This document shows positions 1 to 9,074 of a DNA stretch of 64,000 nucleotides, one piece after another. The notes under the pieces are model-generated. The model was not told the DNA's origin. It was given only the letters and a program-made list of their open reading frames with translations, and searched no databases. Made by a program: the position numbers and the translations under genes. Each line of letters starts with the position of its first letter. Position 1 is the first letter of the stretch. The stretch is from Thalassobius sp049116315 (GTDB lineage Bacteria; Pseudomonadota; Alphaproteobacteria; Rhodobacterales; Rhodobacteraceae), in contig JAGDZD010000017.1 in the NCBI GenBank assembly GCA_049116315.1, positions 186,001 to 250,000 on the forward strand, written 5' to 3'.

Positions 1-587
1 CGGCCCTCAAGATGCACCTCAAAAATATCCGTGGCCGCAAAAAACGCACCGGGACGAATGGCAAAGCTGCCAACCTCATGTCCGGGCCAGTTGTGCATGC
101 CATAGACTTCTTGGATGCTCCAACGGTCCATCATGCCGTCATCGCACATCTCTTTACCGCCGCCACCACCTTCTTCGGCGGGCTGAAAGATCACCACGAC
201 GGTGCCGTCAAAATTGCGGGTTTCGCTTAGATATTTGGCCGCCCCGAGCAGCATCGCGGTATGACCGTCATGACCACAGGCGTGCATTGCGCCGGGTGTT
301 TTAGAGGCATAGTCCAGCCCGGTGTCTTCGAGGATCGGCAGCGCGTCCATATCCGCGCGCAAACCGATGACTTTGCCACTGGATGTCGACTTGCCCTTGA
401 TCACGCCAACAACGCCCGTGCGGCCAATGCCGGTCACGATCTCATCGCAGCCAAATTCTTTTAGCTTGTCCGCGACGATCCCTGCGGTGCGATGGGTGTC
501 AAACAGGATCTCTGGGTTTTCATGCAAATCACGGCGCCACTCGGTGATTTCATTTTGCAGATCTGCAAAGCGGTTCTTTACGGGCAT
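1..587 (-). CDS. M20 family amidohydrolase (hippurate hydrolase-like), N-terminal part
   Basis: The N-terminal 195 residues of a metal-dependent amidohydrolase are seen; the C-terminus lies beyond the left edge. The protein starts MPVKNRF and carries LRADMDALP, the metal-site motif ACGHDGHTAMLLGAAKYL and EEGGGGG, as in the M20D hippurate/N-acyl amino acid hydrolase group, which releases amino acids from N-acyl or N-aroyl conjugates in the cytosol. The start codon is preceded by AAAGGA at good spacing and lies 15 bp after the stop of the upstream paralogue. The two proteins are closely similar through their N-terminal halves, so this looks like a tandem duplication. It is the last visible gene of the argE-amidohydrolase unit. 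The family call is firm; the substrate is not known. Confidence 0.88.
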   Translation of the reverse strand, partial: MPVKNRFADLQNEITEWRRDLHENPEILFDTHRTAGIVADKLKEFGCDEIVTGIGRTGVVGVIKGKSTSSGKVIGLRADMDALPILEDTGLDYASKTPGAMHACGHDGHTAMLLGAAKYLSETRNFDGTVVVIFQPAEEGGGGGKEMCDDGMMDRWSIQEVYGMHNWPGHEVGSFAIRPGAFFAATDIFEVHLEG

Positions 588-602
588 TATTGGTCGTCCT
601 TT

Positions 603-1763
603 TTATGTTCGTGGCATTCGCTGCTCTGCCAATTCGGCAAAGAAGCTGCACCCCAACGGGATGGCTGCATCGTTAAAGTCATACGCAGGGTGATGGCACA
701 TCGGCGTGTCGCCATTGCCCAAGAAGATATACGCACCGGGGCGCGCTTCAAGCATATAGCTGAAATCTTCGGCAGGCATGATCGGATCCACATTGGGATC
801 CACCTTGGTTGCCACAGCCTCGGCGGCTTGGATTGCGTATTGGGTTTCGGTGTCCGAATTCACGGTGGGCGGATAGCCGCGGTCATAGCGGATATCAACC
901 GTCGCGCCGTGCGCCTGCGCGGTGGCGGTGGCTGCGGCTTTCAAACGCGCCTCAACCAGATCCCGCACCTCAGGTTCAAAACAACGCACGGTGCCGCGCA
1001 GTTTGGCGGTTTGCGGGATCACGTTATGAGTGTCGCTTTCGGTCAAAAAGCTGGTGACGGTCAAAACCGCCTGTTTGACCGGATCAACATTGCGCGACAC
1101 GATGGTGTTCAGGGCCACAACAATCTGACTGGTCGCCAAGGTGGTGTCGACCGCTTCGTGCGGCGTGGCGGCGTGGCCACCTTTGCCCGTCACAACAATC
1201 TCAAACTCATCCGCAGATGCCATCAAAGGCCCGGGACGAATGGCAAATTCACCAACCGGCAAGCCCGGCGTGTTGTGCAGACCATAGACCTCTTGCACGT
1301 TCCAGCGATCCATCGCGCCATCTTTGACCATCTCAAGACCGCCGCCGCCGCCCTCTTCGGCGGGTTGGAACAGCAACACAACCGAGCCGTCAAAATTGCG
1401 CGTCTCGCACAGGTATTTCGCAGCGCCCAGCAACATCGCCGTGTGGCCATCATGACCGCAGGCATGCATCATGCCCGGTGTCTGACTGGCATATTCAAGC
1501 CCGGTGATTTCATCCATCGGCAGCGCGTCCATATCGGCGCGCAGCGCAATCACGCGATCCGAAGAGCCCGCCTTGATCACCCCAACAACGCCGGTTTTGC
1601 CAATGCCTTCGACCACCTCGTCACAGCCAAAGCTGCGCAGTTTTTCAGCGACAATGCCTGCGGTGCGATGCACGTCGAACATGATCTCGGGGTGAATATG
1701 GAAATCATGACGCCATGCCGTGATTTCGGGCAACATTTCCGCAAAGCGATTTTTGACGGGCAT
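603..1763 (-). CDS. M20 family amidohydrolase (hippurate hydrolase-like)
   Basis: A complete 386-residue amidohydrolase, the usual length of the M20D family. Visible motifs are RADMDALPMDE, ACGHDGHTAMLLG (metal-binding His and Asp), EEGGGGG (Glu ligand and base), GLHNTPGLPVG and the C-terminal PAEDFSYMLE segment. It probably hydrolyses N-acyl or N-aroyl amino acids or short peptides in the cytoplasm. The ribosome site AGGAGG overlaps the stop codon of the upstream argE-like gene, only 9 bp away, so the two genes are co-transcribed and probably translationally coupled. A second, very similar copy follows after 15 bp. The nearby oligopeptide-type transporter suggests that imported acylated or peptidic substrates are processed here, but this is inference. 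Confidence 0.93.
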   Translation of the reverse strand: MPVKNRFAEMLPEITAWRHDFHIHPEIMFDVHRTAGIVAEKLRSFGCDEVVEGIGKTGVVGVIKAGSSDRVIALRADMDALPMDEITGLEYASQTPGMMHACGHDGHTAMLLGAAKYLCETRNFDGSVVLLFQPAEEGGGGGLEMVKDGAMDRWNVQEVYGLHNTPGLPVGEFAIRPGPLMASADEFEIVVTGKGGHAATPHEAVDTTLATSQIVVALNTIVSRNVDPVKQAVLTVTSFLTESDTHNVIPQTAKLRGTVRCFEPEVRDLVEARLKAAATATAQAHGATVDIRYDRGYPPTVNSDTETQYAIQAAEAVATKVDPNVDPIMPAEDFSYMLEARPGAYIFLGNGDTPMCHHPAYDFNDAAIPLGCSFFAELAEQRMPRT

Positions 1764-1772
1764 CTGATCCTC

Positions 1773-2930
1773 CTACAGGGTGTCGAGCAATTGTTTCATA
1801 AAGTCATGGCCCGCGTCGAACTGGGCCACAGAGATAAATTCGTCCGGCTGATGGGCCTGTGCGATATCGCCCGGCCCACAGACCACCACCGAATAGCCCG
1901 CGCTTTGGAAATGGCTGGCTTCGGTGCCATAGCTGACCACATGTTGGCCATTGTCCCCGGTGATCTGGCGCGCAATTGTTTCGGCCAGCCCGTCGGTTTC
2001 TGGCGCAAAGCCCGGCAGGCCATACCCGGTGCGCACCTCAATAGAGGTTTCGGGCACAACGGCCTGCATTTCGGCCTCAACCTCGGCGACTTTATCAAGA
2101 AACAGCTGGCGCCACATATCGGGATCTTCATCCGGCACCATGCGGATCTCCATCCCAAAGGTGCAATCCTTGGCGGTGATATTCTGGGCGGTTCCGCCCT
2201 GCACCTGTCCTACGTGCACAGTGGTCCAAGGAGGGTCAAACAGAGCGGCGACATCGCTGGGCGTGCGCGCCCTGCTGTCTGCGTTTTTCTGATTGGCCCA
2301 ATCGATCAGCTTTGCACCATAGAGGATCGCGCTGACGCCGGTGTGCAACAGCGAACTGTGAACTTCAAAACCATGCAGATGCACCTCAAACGAAATCCCG
2401 CCTTTATGGGCGGTCACAGCCTTCATCATTGATGGTTCACCAACGATGACAGCGCTGGCCTTGGGCAGGGTTTCAGCCATGGCTTCGATCAAGGGCGGCG
2501 CGCCGTTACAGCCAATCTCTTCGTCATAGCTAAGCGCGATCTGCAAAGGACGGGTGATTTCACGTTGCTGCGCCTCAACCAGCGCCCAGATTGCCAGCGC
2601 ATCAAAGCCCTTCATATCACAGCAACCGCGACCAAAATACTTGCCGTCCTTTTCCACCACTTCAAACGGATCACTGGTCCAGGGTTGGCCATCCACCGGC
2701 ACAACATCTGTGTGCCCCGACAGCACAATCCCGCCCTCGACCGCGGGGCCGACATGCGCGAACAATGCCGCCTTGTTGCCCTCGGGGTGATAATGGCGAT
2801 GGCAGGTGATTCCATGGCTGCTGAGGTAGGTTTCAACCCAGTCGATCAACGGCAAATTTGTATCGCGGCTGACGGTTGGGAACGCCACCAGCGTTTCCAT
2901 CAAGGCGCGGGGGCTTAAGGTCTCAGGCAT
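1773..2930 (-). CDS. argE: ArgE-like acetylornithine deacetylase
   Basis: A 385-residue M20A/ArgE-type zinc deacetylase. Key motifs are SGHTDVVPV (His/Asp of the metal site), a GRGCCDMKG stretch (bridging Asp), DEEIGCNGA (catalytic and metal-binding Glu) and GTEASHF near the C-terminus. The family removes the acetyl group from N-acetylornithine, but members next to peptide transporters often act on other N-acyl amino acids. The gene lies 173 bp downstream of the transporter ATPase and is followed after 9 bp by an M20D amidohydrolase. Because many alphaproteobacteria make arginine through ArgJ and do not need ArgE, a catabolic role in this cluster is plausible. The symbol reflects the closest family and not proven specificity. 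Confidence 0.85.
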   Translation of the reverse strand: MPETLSPRALMETLVAFPTVSRDTNLPLIDWVETYLSSHGITCHRHYHPEGNKAALFAHVGPAVEGGIVLSGHTDVVPVDGQPWTSDPFEVVEKDGKYFGRGCCDMKGFDALAIWALVEAQQREITRPLQIALSYDEEIGCNGAPPLIEAMAETLPKASAVIVGEPSMMKAVTAHKGGISFEVHLHGFEVHSSLLHTGVSAILYGAKLIDWANQKNADSRARTPSDVAALFDPPWTTVHVGQVQGGTAQNITAKDCTFGMEIRMVPDEDPDMWRQLFLDKVAEVEAEMQAVVPETSIEVRTGYGLPGFAPETDGLAETIARQITGDNGQHVVSYGTEASHFQSAGYSVVVCGPGDIAQAHQPDEFISVAQFDAGHDFMKQLLDTL

Positions 2931-3103
2931 TCAGGACTTCTTTCTAGACAACATAACAACGCAGCGATTTAGACCCAGTCGCCCGGGGGCAGCGTTACGC
3001 CCCGTCTTGGCCCTATTGTTGTTCCCCCACCCGGCACTTTGGCAGAGAATCAGGCCCGCAACAGAGCGCCATCAGGCGCCCTGCCCGCCCAAAAGGCGCT
3101 TAA

Positions 3104-4939
3104 TCAGTAACCACTGTCGGTGATCAGCACCTGATGACCGGGGGAAACTTCTTTATATTCGGATGGTGCCGCGACGTAATCTGTCGGATGAATCGGCGAC
3201 GGGATCGGTTTAAAGTTCAATTCGTGCTCAGATTTGCGGCGACGTGGGTCCGCAATGGGCACCGCTTTCATCAACGCTTGGGTATAGGGATGCTGGGGAT
3301 TCTCAAACACCGCTTGGCGCGGCCCAAGTTCCACAATACGCCCAAGATACATCACGCCCACATCATGGCTGACCCGTTCAACAACAGCCATATCGTGGCT
3401 GATGAACAAAAAGCTAAGCCCCAATTCCGATTGAAGTTCCATCATCAGGTTCAAAACTTGCGCCTGAACCGACACATCCAAGGCAGAAACCGCTTCGTCT
3501 GCGATGATCAACTTGGGATTTAGCGCCAAAGCCCGGGCAATTGCGACCCGCTGACGCTGACCGCCGGACAGTTCGTGTGGATAGCGGCGCAAATAGCTGC
3601 GTGGCAGTTCCACCCGGTCAAACAACATCGCCACCCGGTCTTCGCGATCTGCCCCGGAATGGGTGCCAAAGTTTTTCATCGGCTCGGCCACTTGGGCGCC
3701 CAGCTGCATTTGCGGGTTCAACGAGGCAAAGGGATCTTGGAAGATCATCTGCATGTCGCGCCGCGCATCACGCAGTTTTGGGGCATCAAGTGCCATGATA
3801 TCGGTGCCATCCAGATCAATCTGCCCCGAGGACGGTTCCACCAAGCGCAGGACCGAACGGCCAGCCGATGATTTCCCACAGCCAGATTCGCCGACCAACG
3901 ACAGGGTCCGGCCTTTGTTCAGCGTGAACGATACATCCTCAACTGCATGAACATTGGCCACGGTGCGGCGGAAAAACCCGCCTTTGACCGGGAAGCGCGT
4001 GATCAGGTTTTTCACCTGTAGCAGCGGCTCATCTGTGCCTTCGATCGGCTTGATTTCATCTTGCTCACGGCCAAACAGTTTCATCGGTTCGGGCAAGGTT
4101 TTACCGGTCATCTCACCCAGTTTTGGCACCGCAGCCAACAGCGCACGGGTGTATTCATGCTGCGGGTTTTCAAAGATCTGCTCGACGGTGCCTTCTTCAA
4201 CTTTGTTGCCGCGGAACATGACAACCACACGGTCCGCCATCTGCGCCACAACCGCCATATCATGGGTGATGAACATCACGGCGGTGCCGGTTTCACGCTT
4301 GAGCCGATCCATCAGAGCCAGAATTTCGGCCTGAATGGTCACATCCAAGGCGGTGGTGGGTTCGTCAGCAATCAGCAGGCGCGGTTCGCAGGCCAATGCC
4401 ATTGCGATCACAACACGCTGCCGCATCCCGCCAGACAGCTCATGCGGGTACTGTTTCAATCGCCGTTCTGGTTCAGGAATGCGCACCTGTTTGAGCAGAT
4501 CCAACGCGCGTGCTTCGGCCTGCTCTTTGTTCATGTCCTTGTGGATCCGCAAGCCTTCGGTCAGCTGGCGCCCCACGGTGAAAACCGGGTTCAACGCGGT
4601 CATCGGCTCTTGGAAGATCATGCCAATTTCGTTGCCGCGAATGGTGCGCATCAGGCTTTGATCGGTTTCGGCCAGATCAATATTGTCGCCTTCTTTGCGA
4701 TCAAAAATTAATCGCCCGCCTGCAATTTCACCGCCACCAAACTCAACAAGGCGCATCAACGAGAGGCTGGAAACCGATTTTCCGGACCCAGATTCGCCGA
4801 CAACGCAGACCGTTTCCCCCGGATTAACCGAGAAAGAAACATCCTCCACACCTACGACAGGCCCATCTTTTGTTTGAAATTCAACGCGCAAATTTTCAAT
4901 TTTTGCGATTGGTTGATCCAGCATGGCCCTGTCTTTCAT
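3104..4939 (-). CDS. Fused two-domain ATP-binding protein of a peptide ABC transporter (DppD-DppF type)
   Basis: This 611-residue protein holds two complete ABC ATPase domains. The first has Walker A GESGSGKS at residues 48-55, signature LSGGMRQRVVIAMAL and Walker B LLIADEPT. The second has Walker A GESGCGKS near residue 350, signature LSGGQRQRVAIARAL and Walker B LIIADEAVSALD. Each is followed by the oligopeptide/dipeptide C-terminal extension (ENPQHEYTRALL and ENPQHPYTQALM). The fused arrangement is common for peptide, opine and glutathione importers (GsiA-like) and energises import through two permeases. Those permeases and the binding protein are divergently encoded from 5235. A second in-frame ATG lies five codons downstream and could be the true start. 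The substrate cannot be told from sequence. Confidence 0.93.
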   Translation of the reverse strand: MKDRAMLDQPIAKIENLRVEFQTKDGPVVGVEDVSFSVNPGETVCVVGESGSGKSVSSLSLMRLVEFGGGEIAGGRLIFDRKEGDNIDLAETDQSLMRTIRGNEIGMIFQEPMTALNPVFTVGRQLTEGLRIHKDMNKEQAEARALDLLKQVRIPEPERRLKQYPHELSGGMRQRVVIAMALACEPRLLIADEPTTALDVTIQAEILALMDRLKRETGTAVMFITHDMAVVAQMADRVVVMFRGNKVEEGTVEQIFENPQHEYTRALLAAVPKLGEMTGKTLPEPMKLFGREQDEIKPIEGTDEPLLQVKNLITRFPVKGGFFRRTVANVHAVEDVSFTLNKGRTLSLVGESGCGKSSAGRSVLRLVEPSSGQIDLDGTDIMALDAPKLRDARRDMQMIFQDPFASLNPQMQLGAQVAEPMKNFGTHSGADREDRVAMLFDRVELPRSYLRRYPHELSGGQRQRVAIARALALNPKLIIADEAVSALDVSVQAQVLNLMMELQSELGLSFLFISHDMAVVERVSHDVGVMYLGRIVELGPRQAVFENPQHPYTQALMKAVPIADPRRRKSEHELNFKPIPSPIHPTDYVAAPSEYKEVSPGHQVLITDSGY

Positions 4940-5234
4940 TTTTTTGGTCTCTTGTTGGGCAGACGCTATAGACAGCAGGAACCCAGTGTCAAATCCGTAA
5001 ATTCGGAAATACCGAAATTGTTTCGATACAAAGCCGAAGCCCCTTGCATTTTTTTACCAACCGGTTTGTGATGCCCTCAGCCGCCGGGCAAAGTGTGAAC
5101 GATTTTCTAGCTGAAGATGTTGGATTGGTCGTTTTTTCTTTGGATCTGCGGAATAAACCGACCGCGTTCTGCGTGGTTCCTGGGGAGTGATTCCCAGAAA
5201 ACGAGACACAAACGTGTCCAACAAGGAGTGAAAT
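4940..5234. promoter_or_regulatory. Divergent intergenic region between transporter ATPase and binding protein
   Basis: This 295-bp gap separates the two halves of one transporter locus and must hold both promoters. It contains an imperfect inverted repeat around 4999-5020 (AATTCGG and CCGAAATT) and an A/T-rich tract near 5046. AAGGAG precedes the binding-protein start at 5235. No regulator gene is adjacent and no operator can be assigned with confidence. Confidence 0.4.
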
Positions 5235-6935
5235 ATGAAAATCAAATCCCTGATGCTTGGAGCCGTAGCTGCGAGTGCGCTTGCACCGGCCGCTATCGCG
5301 GAGCGTGCATCGGACGGCCACGTCAATATCATTTATTGGCAAGCGCCTTCGATCCTAAACCCTTATCTGTCCAGCGGTACAAAAGAGATCGAAGCGGCCT
5401 CTTTGGTGATTGAACCTCTGGGCCGTTACGACCCAGACGGAGCACTGATCCCGTATCTGGCCGAAGAAATCCCAACTGTTGAAAACGGTGGCGTTTCCGA
5501 AGACCTGACCTCGATCACATGGAAACTGAAGTCTGGCCTGAAATGGTCTGACGGCTCTGCAGTGACCTCTGCGGACGTTAAGTTCACTGCGGATTACTGC
5601 ATGAACCCAGAAGGCGGTTGCGCCCAGCTGGCAAAATTCGAAGGCGTGACAAGCGTTGAAACACTTGACGATCTGACCGTCAAAGTGACCTTCGCCGAAG
5701 CCAAGCCAAACCCCTATGGTCCGTTCATGGGTGGCCAGTCCCCCATCATCCAAGCCGCTCAGTTCGCGGATTGTACCGGTGCCAAGGCGCCTGAATGTAC
5801 AGACGCAAACTTTGGCCCAATCGGCACCGGTCCTTTCACCGTCACCGAATTCAAGCCAAACGATGTGATCTCGATGGTTGCCAACGACAACTACCGTGAC
5901 GCGTCTAAGCCTGCCTTCGCAACACTGACCTTCAAAGGTGGCGGCGACGCAACTGCGGCAGGTCGTTCGGTTCTGGAAACCGGCGAATTTGACTACGCTT
6001 GGAACCTCCAGTTGGCGCCAGAAGTGATCGCGAACATGGAAAAAGGCGGCAAGGGTAAAACCGTTGCAGCATTTGGTTCGCTGGTTGAGCGTATCGAAAT
6101 GAACATGACCAACCCGTCGGCAGATCTGCCTGCGGACGAGCGTGCCACAGCAAAGCACCCTCACCCGTTCCTGAGCGACTACAGTGTACGTAAAGCGCTT
6201 TCCATGGCCATCGACCGCGAACTGCTGGTTGAAATCGGTTACGGCAAAGCGGGTCGCCCAACATGTAACCTGGTTCCAGCACCTTTGGCCTATGCGTCTG
6301 ACAACACCGAGTGTCTGACACAGGACATCGCTGGTGCAAACGCTCTGCTGGACGAAGCTGGCTGGGCAAAAGGTGCTGACGGCATCCGCGCCAAAGACGG
6401 CGTTAAGCTGAGCATCCTGTACCAAACCTCAACCAACGCTGTACGTCAGGACTTCCAAGCCCTGATCAAACAGTGGTGGGGTGAAATCGGTGTTGAAACC
6501 GAACTGCGCAACATCTCTGCCAGCGTCTTCTTTGGGGGTGACCCAGGTTCGCCTGATACCTTCCAGAAGTTCTTTGCTGACGTAGAAATGTACGCCAACA
6601 ACTTTGATGGCACCGACCCAGAAAGCTATCTGGCTCAGCACACTTGTGACAAGGCGCCTAAGCCTGAAGCACAGTGGCAAGGTGAAAACATCAACCGTTT
6701 CTGTGACCCAGAGTATGACGCACTGGTCGCAGAACTGGGCCGCACCGGTTCGCTGGCAAAACGCGGCGAGATCGCCAAAAAGCTGAACGACATGCTGACA
6801 AAAGACAGCTATGTTGTTGTGCCTTTGGTTGACCGTGGTCGCGTATCAGCCCACGCCAACTCTTTGGGTGGCGTACAGCTGAACACATGGGATTCCGAAC
6901 TGTGGAACGTTGCTGACTGGCACCGGATCAAGTAA
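5235..6935 (+). CDS. Periplasmic peptide-binding protein of ABC transporter (SBP family 5)
   Basis: A 566-residue solute-binding protein of the DppA/OppA family. It begins with a Sec signal peptide (MKIKSLMLGAVAAS, likely cleaved after AIA near residue 22) and carries family-5 features such as WKLKSGLKWSDGS, TADVKFTADY-like text, IGTGPFTV and RKALSMAIDRE. It captures a peptide or related ligand in the periplasm and delivers it to the permeases encoded just downstream. AAGGAG lies at ideal distance from the start. A hairpin at 6947 separates it from the permease genes, which would let the binding protein be made in excess, as is usual for this class. The ligand is unknown; the linked N-acyl amino acid hydrolases are the best clue. 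Confidence 0.95.
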   Translation: MKIKSLMLGAVAASALAPAAIAERASDGHVNIIYWQAPSILNPYLSSGTKEIEAASLVIEPLGRYDPDGALIPYLAEEIPTVENGGVSEDLTSITWKLKSGLKWSDGSAVTSADVKFTADYCMNPEGGCAQLAKFEGVTSVETLDDLTVKVTFAEAKPNPYGPFMGGQSPIIQAAQFADCTGAKAPECTDANFGPIGTGPFTVTEFKPNDVISMVANDNYRDASKPAFATLTFKGGGDATAAGRSVLETGEFDYAWNLQLAPEVIANMEKGGKGKTVAAFGSLVERIEMNMTNPSADLPADERATAKHPHPFLSDYSVRKALSMAIDRELLVEIGYGKAGRPTCNLVPAPLAYASDNTECLTQDIAGANALLDEAGWAKGADGIRAKDGVKLSILYQTSTNAVRQDFQALIKQWWGEIGVETELRNISASVFFGGDPGSPDTFQKFFADVEMYANNFDGTDPESYLAQHTCDKAPKPEAQWQGENINRFCDPEYDALVAELGRTGSLAKRGEIAKKLNDMLTKDSYVVVPLVDRGRVSAHANSLGGVQLNTWDSELWNVADWHRIK

Positions 6936-6946
6936 TTGATCACCCT

Positions 6947-6981
6947 GCCCCCCGACCTGAACAAGGCCGGGGGGCTTTCTT
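6947..6981 (+). terminator. Attenuating terminator between binding protein and permeases
   Basis: An 8-bp GC stem, GCCCCCCG (6947-6954) pairing with CGGGGGGC (6968-6975), is followed by TTTCTT. It lies 11 bp after the binding-protein stop and before the permease start at 7040, so partial termination would lower permease expression. Confidence 0.7.
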
Positions 6982-7039
6982 GCATGAACCCGATAGGATA
7001 ATCGGGGCAAAGAAAAATCTGCCGCGAAGGCCTCTGTAA

Positions 7040-8047
7040 ATGCTGACTTTTACGATACGAAGACTGGTGTTGGCTGTGCCGACACTGCTGTTCATCAGTC
7101 TCATCATATTCCTGCTGTTGGAATTGGCACCGGGCGACCCAATGGCCCAGGTACCGCTGACAGTTCCCCCCGAAGTGAAAGAAAAAATGCGTGAAGCGCT
7201 TGGTTTGGGACAACCAATGCACATCCGCTTTTTCAAATGGTTGGTTCAGTTCTTCTGGATCGAACCGCAAGTTTTATTTGACCACACCTTTGGCACCACC
7301 TTTGCCGAAGGTAAGCTGCGTGTGCTCAGCTGGCAGACCCGCAGCCCGGTGATGGACATCGTTGTTCAGCGCATGCCACAGACCCTGTGGGTTGTGGGCA
7401 TGTCCTATGTCGTCGGCGTCTTGATTGCGCTGCCGATTGGCATCTATTCGGCGTACAAACAGTATTCGATCTTTGACCAGATCGGGACATTTGTGTCGAT
7501 GATCGGCTTTTCGGTTCCGACCTTCTTTACCGGCGTTTTGTTGATTGTGATCTTTTCGGTGAACCTTGGTTGGTTCCCTTCGATCTATGACACCACGCTT
7601 AAGGTCACTGATTGGTCCAGCTTTGTGCAACAGCTCAAACAGATGGCCATGCCGGTCTTTGTTCTGGCGCTGTTCAACGCCGCGCAGATCAGCCGCTTTA
7701 TGCGCGCGTCGATGCTCGACAATATGAACCAAGACTATGTGCGCACCGCCCGAGCCAAGGGCCTGGGTGAAAAGGCCGTGGTGCTGGTGCATGTTCTGCG
7801 CAACTCGATGATCCCTGTGGTCACTGTGATTGCTCTGGGCGCGCCTCAGGTCTTTGGCGGTGCGATCATCACCGAGCAGGTCTTTAAGGTGAATGGGTTG
7901 GGTCACTTGCTGATCGGGGCCATTCAGGCCAACGATCTGCCAACAGTGCAGACGCTGACCTTTATCTTTGCGCTCTTGATCGTGCTGTTCAATATCATTG
8001 CGGATGTTCTTTACGGCATCCTTGACCCGAGGATCCGCTATGACTGA
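7040..8047 (+). CDS. Peptide ABC transporter permease, DppB type
   Basis: A 335-residue inner-membrane permease with the DppB/OppB layout: an N-terminal membrane helix (residues 7-29), a periplasmic segment with ELAPGDPM, then five further helices. The cytoplasmic coupling motif region RTARAKGLGEKAVVLVHVLRNS is visible at about residues 235-256. It forms half of the translocation pore together with the next gene product. GAAGG precedes the ATG. Its last codons overlap the start of the dppC-like gene by 8 bp, which indicates coupled translation. Confidence 0.94.
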   Translation: MLTFTIRRLVLAVPTLLFISLIIFLLLELAPGDPMAQVPLTVPPEVKEKMREALGLGQPMHIRFFKWLVQFFWIEPQVLFDHTFGTTFAEGKLRVLSWQTRSPVMDIVVQRMPQTLWVVGMSYVVGVLIALPIGIYSAYKQYSIFDQIGTFVSMIGFSVPTFFTGVLLIVIFSVNLGWFPSIYDTTLKVTDWSSFVQQLKQMAMPVFVLALFNAAQISRFMRASMLDNMNQDYVRTARAKGLGEKAVVLVHVLRNSMIPVVTVIALGAPQVFGGAIITEQVFKVNGLGHLLIGAIQANDLPTVQTLTFIFALLIVLFNIIADVLYGILDPRIRYD

Positions 8048-8993
8048 TCACAACGACGCACCGCAACCTGCGGGCGGGCCCATTGCGGCCCTCAGCGATC
8101 CGGTTTCAACCGAGCCCCCGCGCAGTCAGTGGGTGTCCGTCTGGAAACAGTTCAAGACCCACAAGGGTGCATTGCTGGGCGGGATTATCTTTCTGCTGAT
8201 CCTGATGGTGGTTTTGGTGGGGCCTTCGATCTGGCTCTATGATCCGACCTATATCGACATTCGCGCGCGCAATCAGGGACCAACCTGGGCGCACCCATTG
8301 GGCACGGACCAATTGGGCCGTGATACATTGGCGCGCATGATGGCGGGTGGACAGGTCTCTGTCTCGGTGGGCATCACGGCCATGCTTTTGGCTTTGGTCT
8401 TGGGCAGCTTTGTCGGCGTTGTTGCTGGCTTCTTTAAGCGGCTCGACGGGCCGCTGATGCGGCTGACAGACCTGTTTCTGGCACTGCCACTGTTGCCGCT
8501 GCTCTTGGTGATGGTTCTGCTGTTCCGTGAACCGCTGAACGCGGCCTTTGGCCCTGAAACCGGGATCTTTATCTTGATCGTGGTCGCCATCGGCGTAACC
8601 AGCTGGATGCCAACCGCCCGTATCGTGCGAGGGGACGTATTGGCGCTGAAAGAGCGGGAGTTCATTCTGGCTGCACGCTCGATTGGCACCAACAATGTGA
8701 TGATGATCATGCGCCATATCCTGCCCAACGTTCTGTCGCCGATTATGGTCTCAGCCACTTTGGGCATCGCCAACGCGATCATCACCGAAAGTGCCCTGTC
8801 CTTCCTTGGCTTGGGCTTTCCGCCAGATTTCCCAACATGGGGACGTCTGCTGTTTGATGCGGTTGATTACCTGCAACAATACCCCGAGCGCGTGTTCTGG
8901 CCCGGCCTTGCAATCTCTTTGACCGTGTTGAGTGTGAACTATCTCGGCGACGGTTTGCGCGACGCATTGGATCCACGCATCCGCGGGCGTTAA
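8040..8993 (+). CDS. Peptide ABC transporter permease, DppC type
   Basis: A 317-residue DppC/OppC-type permease. The start MTDHNDAPQP is chosen because it overlaps the preceding stop by 8 bp; an earlier in-frame ATG at 7998 would extend deep into the upstream gene. A cytoplasmic N-tail is followed by helix LLGGIIFLLILMVVLVG, the typical HPLGTDQLGRDTLARM segment, a binding-protein-dependent permease domain and the coupling motif LAARSIGTNNVMMIMRHILPN. The C-terminal LGDGLRDALDPR is characteristic of the family. It pairs with the DppB-like protein; a terminator follows directly. Confidence 0.94.
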   Translation: MTDHNDAPQPAGGPIAALSDPVSTEPPRSQWVSVWKQFKTHKGALLGGIIFLLILMVVLVGPSIWLYDPTYIDIRARNQGPTWAHPLGTDQLGRDTLARMMAGGQVSVSVGITAMLLALVLGSFVGVVAGFFKRLDGPLMRLTDLFLALPLLPLLLVMVLLFREPLNAAFGPETGIFILIVVAIGVTSWMPTARIVRGDVLALKEREFILAARSIGTNNVMMIMRHILPNVLSPIMVSATLGIANAIITESALSFLGLGFPPDFPTWGRLLFDAVDYLQQYPERVFWPGLAISLTVLSVNYLGDGLRDALDPRIRGR

Positions 8994-9010
8994 GCCCCCT
9001 ATCAAAGACC

Positions 9011-9040
9011 AAAGGGCGCCCATTGCGGCGCCCTTTTCTT
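9011..9040. terminator. Bidirectional terminator between transporter and DUF3422 gene
   Basis: Stem AAAGGGCGCC (9011-9020), loop CATTGC, then GGCGCCCTTT (9027-9036) followed by TCTTTT. The mirror strand also ends in a T-rich tract, so it can serve both convergent genes. Confidence 0.85.
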
Positions 9041-9074
9041 TTGCCCTGATCTCCGGCCAAGCCGCATAGACACG

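Noticed and set aside
492..2432. A 646-codon open frame on the plus strand opposite the M20 and argE genes
   Set aside because: It lies antisense to genes with clear catalytic motifs and has no ribosome site or recognisable domain; high GC at third positions creates such shadows.
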